From the NCBI GenBank assembly GCA_029204225.1, contig MU832662.1:1-64000 (forward strand): DNA of 64,000 nt, written 5' to 3'. The stretch is from Diphasiastrum complanatum. Lineage: Eukaryota; Streptophyta; Lycopodiopsida; Lycopodiales; Lycopodiaceae. Made by a program: the position numbers and the translations under genes. Of the stretch, positions 58,785 through 64,000 are shown piece by piece (the first letter of the stretch is position 1; each line of letters starts with the position of its first letter). The notes under the pieces are model-generated. The model was not told the origin of the DNA and did no database searches. It was given only the letters and a program-made list of their open reading frames with translations.

Positions 58785-61668
58785 GGGCTAGATCACTGGA
58801 TAGGTACCTAACTTTGCATAGATGCTATTTCTAGTTAGTTTCTTACTTTCTCCCTTAACTCTACTCACCACTAACACTATTCTCCCTTAACTCTACTCAC
58901 CACTAACACTACTCTCCCTTAACTCTACTCCTCTACACTAACATTCATCATGATTGTAGGTGAAAGGAAGGGGATGATTAGAAAAGATGGAGGGAAAAGA
59001 AGATAGAAGAGAGAGATAGAGGTAGGGTGGAGGTTAGCTCAAATGCACATTATACTTGCTAAAGGAGAAACATAAACTATTGAAACCAAAAAGCATGAAC
59101 TTGAAAGCAATTGAAAACAACAAGAGCAATGGCAAGCACTGAATTGCAAATGAGGATATTTCTCTTCCAAAATTGGTAGAGTTTTCTCCTTCTCATTAAG
59201 CATGAAAATAGTGTACAAATGGTGTCTTTTTATAAAATGGGGAAGGCCCTTGCCCCTCAATCCTATTGGCTAATATTCACAATGATACTATCCATTCATC
59301 TTGGACCCAACTTGATCCAAGGGTCCACAAAAAGTACATTGGTAATCACAAGATTCATGTGAGTCCCAATTTGGACTCAACTTTAAAAAGTAATCTCTAA
59401 GTTTAAAAATGACTTTGGGCCTCTAGTTTTATTTTAATTCCAAATGCCCAAGTCAAGTTTATTTTATTTACAACCTTGCTTGCGTGCTCATCGGGCCATG
59501 GGCTTACGCGCGCAGGATGCCATGCCCTCGCAATACATTTTATTGGATGATTTTATTTATTTACACTTTGTTGGGAATACCCCCAACAGGACCCACAACC
59601 TGAAGTAGTGCCGGTCCCTCGGCACTCTGCCGGTTTAGTAGAGCATTTTCTTCGCCCACCTTTGTTGGATGAGGTAGGTGGTGACGTCCTCCATAAAGTT
59701 GAGGTAGTCCAATTTCTTCAAGTCCTTTGGCGTGTGAAGAGACTTGTGGGCCCCCCGCAGCCAATTTTGGTCGACCCATGTTTGGAATCGGCGTGTCCAT
59801 GGATCACCCTGAAGCGCAGCTCGGTAATAGACATGAGCTATTGGCAGCTAATCTTTGATTTTGTCTGAAGGTAGCACCTTATTAACATCAAAGAGAGTTA
59901 ACTCTCGCAAGAAGTGAAAATTTCACTGTCTGCGAGGGTTCAAAACCACTTTTTTGCCTTGATTTTCACCAGATCTTCACACTAACTCTCGCAGGCTTCA
60001 TCACTGATGTAAATTGACATTCTGAATCGATTGAGAGTGTCTGCGAGAGTTCTTACTGGAAGGATTTGCTGGATCTTCACTTTTTAGTGATTTTTTTGCA
60101 CTTAAATCCAATTTTCTGCTCACTGGAATTAGACTAACTCTCGCAAGCTCTTCTGTGTCCTTGTCTCATTGAGATGAAACTTCAGAATCCTCTGCGAGAG
60201 TTCTTGACCACTGGAACTGAAAATTTTGCTGTCTACGAGGGTTCACTAGTACTTTTCCACCTTTTTTTCACTGGGAACTCTCGCACAGACACTTAGACAT
60301 CAAACCAGCTCTCGCAAGCTTCTCTGTGTCCTGGTCTCACTAAGATGGAACTTCAGAGGGCTCTACGAGAGTTCTTATGAAAATCTGAATTTTTTTGGAT
60401 TTTTTCAGGGGTTTTTTGAATTTTTTATGATTTTTCTCTGATTTTTCCTATCTGCTTGGAACTAACTCTCGCAGGCTTCTATGCAGGTCTGGGATAGTAC
60501 CCTGGAGCTGTTGCCAGTCATGCAAGGATTAATTCTCGCTGATTTTGGAGATATAAAAATCTGATGAGATTTTAGGCTCTTTTTCTCTCCAAAATGCAGA
60601 TTGGTGTGTTTTTTTGGGTTTTTTTGGCTGGTTGATTTGGGTTTCAAGCCCTTCGAGTCAGGGCCTCCTCTACCCTCTCACACCTCCTCCGCTAGCTGTG
60701 AACAGTCCAAACACAAAAAAAAATACAGAAAACTAACTCTAAACTCCCAAAAATCTATCTAAAACTACTCTAAAAAGCAAGAAAATAGCTAAAATGCAGC
60801 TAAAGTAGTTAGTGGAAACCTACCCCCGGCAACGGCGCCACTGTAGGGTTGAAGATCTTGCGTAGTATAGTCCTCATGCTTGTCAACAAGGGTTAGATCA
60901 CTGGATAGGTACCTAACTTTGCATAGATGTTATTTTTAGTTAGTTTCCTACTTTCTCCCTTAACTCTACTCACCACTAACACTACTCACCACTGACACTA
61001 CTCTCCCTTAACTCTACTCCTCTACACTAACATTCATCATGGTTGTAGGTGAAAGGAAGGGGATGATTAGAAAAGATGGAGGGAAAAGAAGATAGAAGAG
61101 AGAGATAGAGGCAGGGTGGAGGTTAGCTCAAATGCACATTATACTTGCTAAAGGAGAAACATAAACTATTGAAACCAAAAAGCATGAACTTGAAAGCAAT
61201 TGAAAACAACAAGAGCAATAGCAAGCATTGAATTGCAAATGAGGATGCTTCCCTTCCAAAATTGGTAGAGTTTTCTCCTTCTCATTAAGCATGAAAATAG
61301 TGTACAAATGGTGTCTTTTTATAAAATGGGGAAGGCCCTTGCCCCTCAATCCTATTGGCTAATATTCACAATGATACTATCCATTCATCTTGGACCCAAC
61401 TTGATCCAAGGGTCCACAAAAAGTACATTGGTAATCACAAGATTCACGTGAGTCCCAATTTGGACCCAACTCTAAAAAGTAATCTCTAAGTTTAAAATGA
61501 CTTTGGGCCTTTAGTTTAATTTTAATTCCAAGGCCCAAGTCAAGTTTATTTTATTTACAACCTTGCTTGCGTGCTCATCGGGCCATGGGCTTACGCGCGC
61601 AGGATGCCATGCCCTCGCAATACATTTTATTGGATGATTTTATTTATTTACACTTTGTTGGGAATACA
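58737..61668 (-). mobile_element. Non-autonomous LTR element with gypsy-type primer site
   Basis: LTRs lie at 58,737-59,580 and 60,842-61,668. Both start TGTAGGGT(C/T)GAAGATCTTG and end TTGTTGGGAATAC, and they differ by a few percent including small indels. On the minus strand the primer site TGGCGCCGTTGCCGGGGG (60,823-60,840) lies 1 bp from the 5' LTR, and a G-run (TTGGGGG) lies next to the 3' LTR. The internal 1.26 kb codes for no retroviral protein; a minus frame at 59,561-59,800 (LEEIGLPQLYGGRHHLPHP) is unidentified. No target duplication is evident. Confidence 0.88.
59890..60500. repeat. Diverged tandem repeats with internal inverted CTCTCGCA/TGCGAGAG words
   Basis: AACTCTCGCA-type words at about 59,900, 59,985, 60,136, 60,280, 60,313 and 60,467 alternate with TGCGAGAGTT/TACGAGAGTT-type words at about 60,046, 60,196 and 60,362. 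The better-conserved unit (TCTCGCAAGCT to CGAGAGTTCT) recurs at 150-180 bp spacing. The array is inside the non-autonomous LTR element. Confidence 0.75.
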
Positions 61669-62397
61669 ATATATATAATACAATATATGCATACAAAATA
61701 CCAAGAGGTTCTAAGTGCTAAACCTAGAATCTACCATGGTAGCACAAGTTCCGAGCAATAAGCACTTATGGACTTAAGGTCTATCACTTAATGACTTTGA
61801 TACTGCCAAATCTATAGATCCTTATTTAACTTGTCCCCACAAAGACCCATAGTAATATTACTAGTCCAAGCACCACTAAGATTGCTATCTGCATTTAAAA
61901 ATAGCACTAGATACTATTTTTAACTTGGACGTATTGTGAAAGATGTTACAGTCACACACTGCTTCACAAATTATCATGTTTTATGGTCCCCTTTCTATCA
62001 TCCCTGCACTTGATGAGCAGTTATTGTAATAAAAATAAGAGCATATCCCACAACGCCAATGATCCTTTCTTCTTTGAAAATAAACTGTCGAGAATTCTAA
62101 CATCACAGGTTAGACTAACTACAATGTGATAGAGAGATCTATTAGCTATCAGATTACGAGATCTATTCTGATGTCCTGTCTTTAGATTAAGAATAAATTA
62201 CGAGTTGTAATGCTTCGTATGCATTATAGATACTTTTAAGTGTTTATTTGATCAAAGTTTAATGATGAACATTTGATATAAACTACACTGCCAGCCTATA
62301 TTTTTTAGTTGCAAATGATTTGTTTGACGTCTGTGGTTGCAAATGATTTGTTTGATTGATTTAATCGGTTTGTTTGCATTGATTGGCCAGTGTTTGA
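61669..62397. other. Region upstream of the ParB-like gene
   Basis: AT-rich, no coding frame. Just before the first exon, TTGCAAATGATTTGTTTGA occurs twice (about 62,310 and 62,337). A possible splice acceptor GATTGTCAG lies at 62,395-62,403, so an earlier exon may exist further left. Confidence 0.4.
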
Positions 62398-62439
62398 TTG
62401 TCAGGTCATACAATTGGAAGCTCATTTGGTTTGCAAGTC

Positions 62440-64000
62440 ATGTCAACATCAAGATACAATTTGCGATCGACCTGCTTTGAGCCTTGCCCATCTTCACAAG
62501 TAAGCGAGGAAACAGTGGATGATGGGCATGTCACAACATTGCATGCAACCCTAATTCAACCTACCGAAATAGTTAACATACTCCCTGCCGTCAACGAGTC
62601 TGATCCTTCTTTGCACGATGCAAGTGAGGTAGAAAGGGCTGCTAGTGGATTGGACAAGGATACGGGTGAAACGAACAAAAGTGCAAGTGAATCTGGGCAG
62701 GATAAGACACATGATGTGCATGCCTATGGCAAGGTGATACACACGGACGTCTTACAAGATGTTTTACATTCTTTCCGTGTTTGCAACAACACTCCTCCGC
62801 CATCAATCCCACTTTGTCGTCTTGTTCTGAATGAGGCTATTCAAACAATACGAAAAAATGTGTTAGATTTGGAAGCAAAATTTGAAACCATGGGCTACAT
62901 CAAGGAACTTGGTTCATTCCTGGTGTCAGCGAAGAAATTAGGGGAGTCCGAAATGGCTGTCTCCACTTTAGATATCCAAGAGTGGGGTCCAGTGTGGCAA
63001 GAGGTCAATAATGAGTTCGAGGAGGAGGTTTTGAGAAGCAGTGACTGGCAACACTTGTCGAACAAAATGTTTTTGGTCTGGGATGGCAACCATCGTGTCA
63101 AGGCATGGATGAGTAAAATCAAAGAAGGCAAGTATCCATTTAAATTCGATTTTTGCTTACATATTGCTTTGGTTGGAATCCCTTGAACTTAATCACATGC
63201 TTTTATGCAGTTTTTCCTACCGTGAGGGATAAACACGTGTGAGTTGAATCCTCGTTCTTGGATGTTGGAAGAGCGCATGAGGGGGAGCTTATTCTAGCCC
63301 TTCACTCCATTAACAGGTTTGTATTGTACAATAAGAATGGTAGAACTATTGCATATTGTGAGACGACTAACTTATCTTTTTTCTCAGATTAACCAGAGTC
63401 TTCGTGCCCCACACCCTGTCCCACGACATCTTCATGATGTAGAAGTTCGGTATTTCCAACAAAGAAACATTGTTAAAGCATGTGCCTCTTGAAGGCAAAA
63501 GCTGGATGGAAGCTGAAACGAAGAGAGAAATACAAAGTGCGCACAAGCCATGGTACAATGTTCCGATGGTTGTCCTTGTGCAACTTGTTTATAAGGTATT
63601 GTATTGATTTTTTTTTTTTGTCATTGTACATTTTGCTTGGTTCCAGAATTTTATTATTGCTCATATTGCAGGAAGATTTCAACATGATGGTCAATGATGC
63701 CACATCCAAGTTAGATAAGCAGCAGCTAAGCATGGACGAATACAGATTCCCACACGAGACATCCATACAGGTGTGCCATTGTCCTACTCAAGCGTGCTTT
63801 AATTGTCTTTTTTAAGGTGCTCATATGAATGATGCATAACCGCAGGCTGTGGAGACAACATTTAGAGATCGGGCTTACAAGTTGGCAGTGATTGCAAACC
63901 CTGCTAATGGCCCTAGATTCTTTCACATTATATTCAATCTAGATTGGGAATCGAAGGGACTGGTTATCACGGAGGACAAACTGCAAACGATTGCGGCTTC
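62440..64000 (+). pseudogene. ParB-like 'WDGNHR' domain gene, 5 exons, runs off the window
   Basis: The ATG at 62,440 starts 'MSTSRYNLRSTCFEP', or the exon opens at an acceptor near 62,404. Exons: to 63,127; 63,211-63,316; 63,388-63,595; 63,672-63,770; 63,846 to beyond the window. All phases agree. After an acidic, low-complexity N-terminus come 'MGYIKELGSFLVSAKKLGES', 'LDIQEWGPVWQEVNNEFEEE' and 'MFLVWDGNHRVKAW'. 'DGNHR' is the catalytic or nucleotide-contact motif of ParB/sulfiredoxin-fold proteins (usually DGxHR). Later exons read 'FGISNKETLLKHVPLEGKSW' and 'FFHIIFNLDWESKGLVITED'. Intron 1 has a GC donor (AAG|GCAAGT). Exon 2 has a TGA ('KHV*VESSF') and exon 3 a TAG ('FMM*KFGI'), so this copy is probably inactive. 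Its function is unknown; such proteins occur in multigene families in some plants. Confidence 0.65.

Overview
The window looks like nuclear DNA of a large-genome land plant. It carries one spliced plastid-type pyruvate kinase gene with long introns, part of a second spliced gene at the right edge, and otherwise mostly transposable-element debris (Ty1/copia, Ty3/gypsy, hAT, Helitron, an L1-like ORF1, a small tRNA-derived retroposon) with long GA/CT microsatellites. The 'WDGNHR' gene at the right edge is of a kind I associate with non-seed plants, so a fern, lycophyte or bryophyte fits, but the lineage is not proven.

Layout. 1-7.4 kb: unassigned AT-rich DNA, then decayed gypsy integrase and copia integrase/RT pieces (+). 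7.4-9.1 kb: 5' part of an hAT transposon (+). 9.4-11.8 kb: copia scraps and an L1-like ORF1 between two GA/GAA microsatellites. 12.9-18.9 kb: an AT-rich area with a Pif1-like helicase fragment and a GIY-YIG nuclease fragment on the minus strand, facing a Helitron Rep-helicase on the plus strand; a young, internally deleted copia element (691-bp LTRs, 5-bp target duplication) interrupts the Helitron. 19.9-23.6 kb: gypsy gag-protease (-), an LTR fragment and a copia RNase H piece.

24.755-43.900 kb: pyruvate kinase gene (PKP4-like), seven exons that join to a 645-residue reading frame. Its fourth intron is about 13.3 kb. It holds a gypsy element (about 33.56-42.23 kb, minus) that itself contains a complete 5,082-bp hAT element with an exact 8-bp target duplication. 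The same intron also holds two exon-like coding blocks (31.12-32.01 kb) that splice in phase with kinase exon 4 and end in a stop codon, so an alternative, truncated kinase with a different tail is possible.

44-62 kb: a tRNA-derived retroposon, tandem duplications, two related copia elements in opposite orientation (48.0-52.7 kb), copia-type LTR/primer-binding-site modules (55.2 and 56.9 kb), unidentified decayed reading frames (57-58.8 kb) and a non-autonomous LTR element (58.7-61.7 kb). 62.4 kb to the end: five exons of a gene with a ParB-like 'WDGNHR' motif, a GC-AG intron and two in-frame stops. The only genes likely to serve the host are the pyruvate kinase and, perhaps ancestrally, the ParB-like gene.
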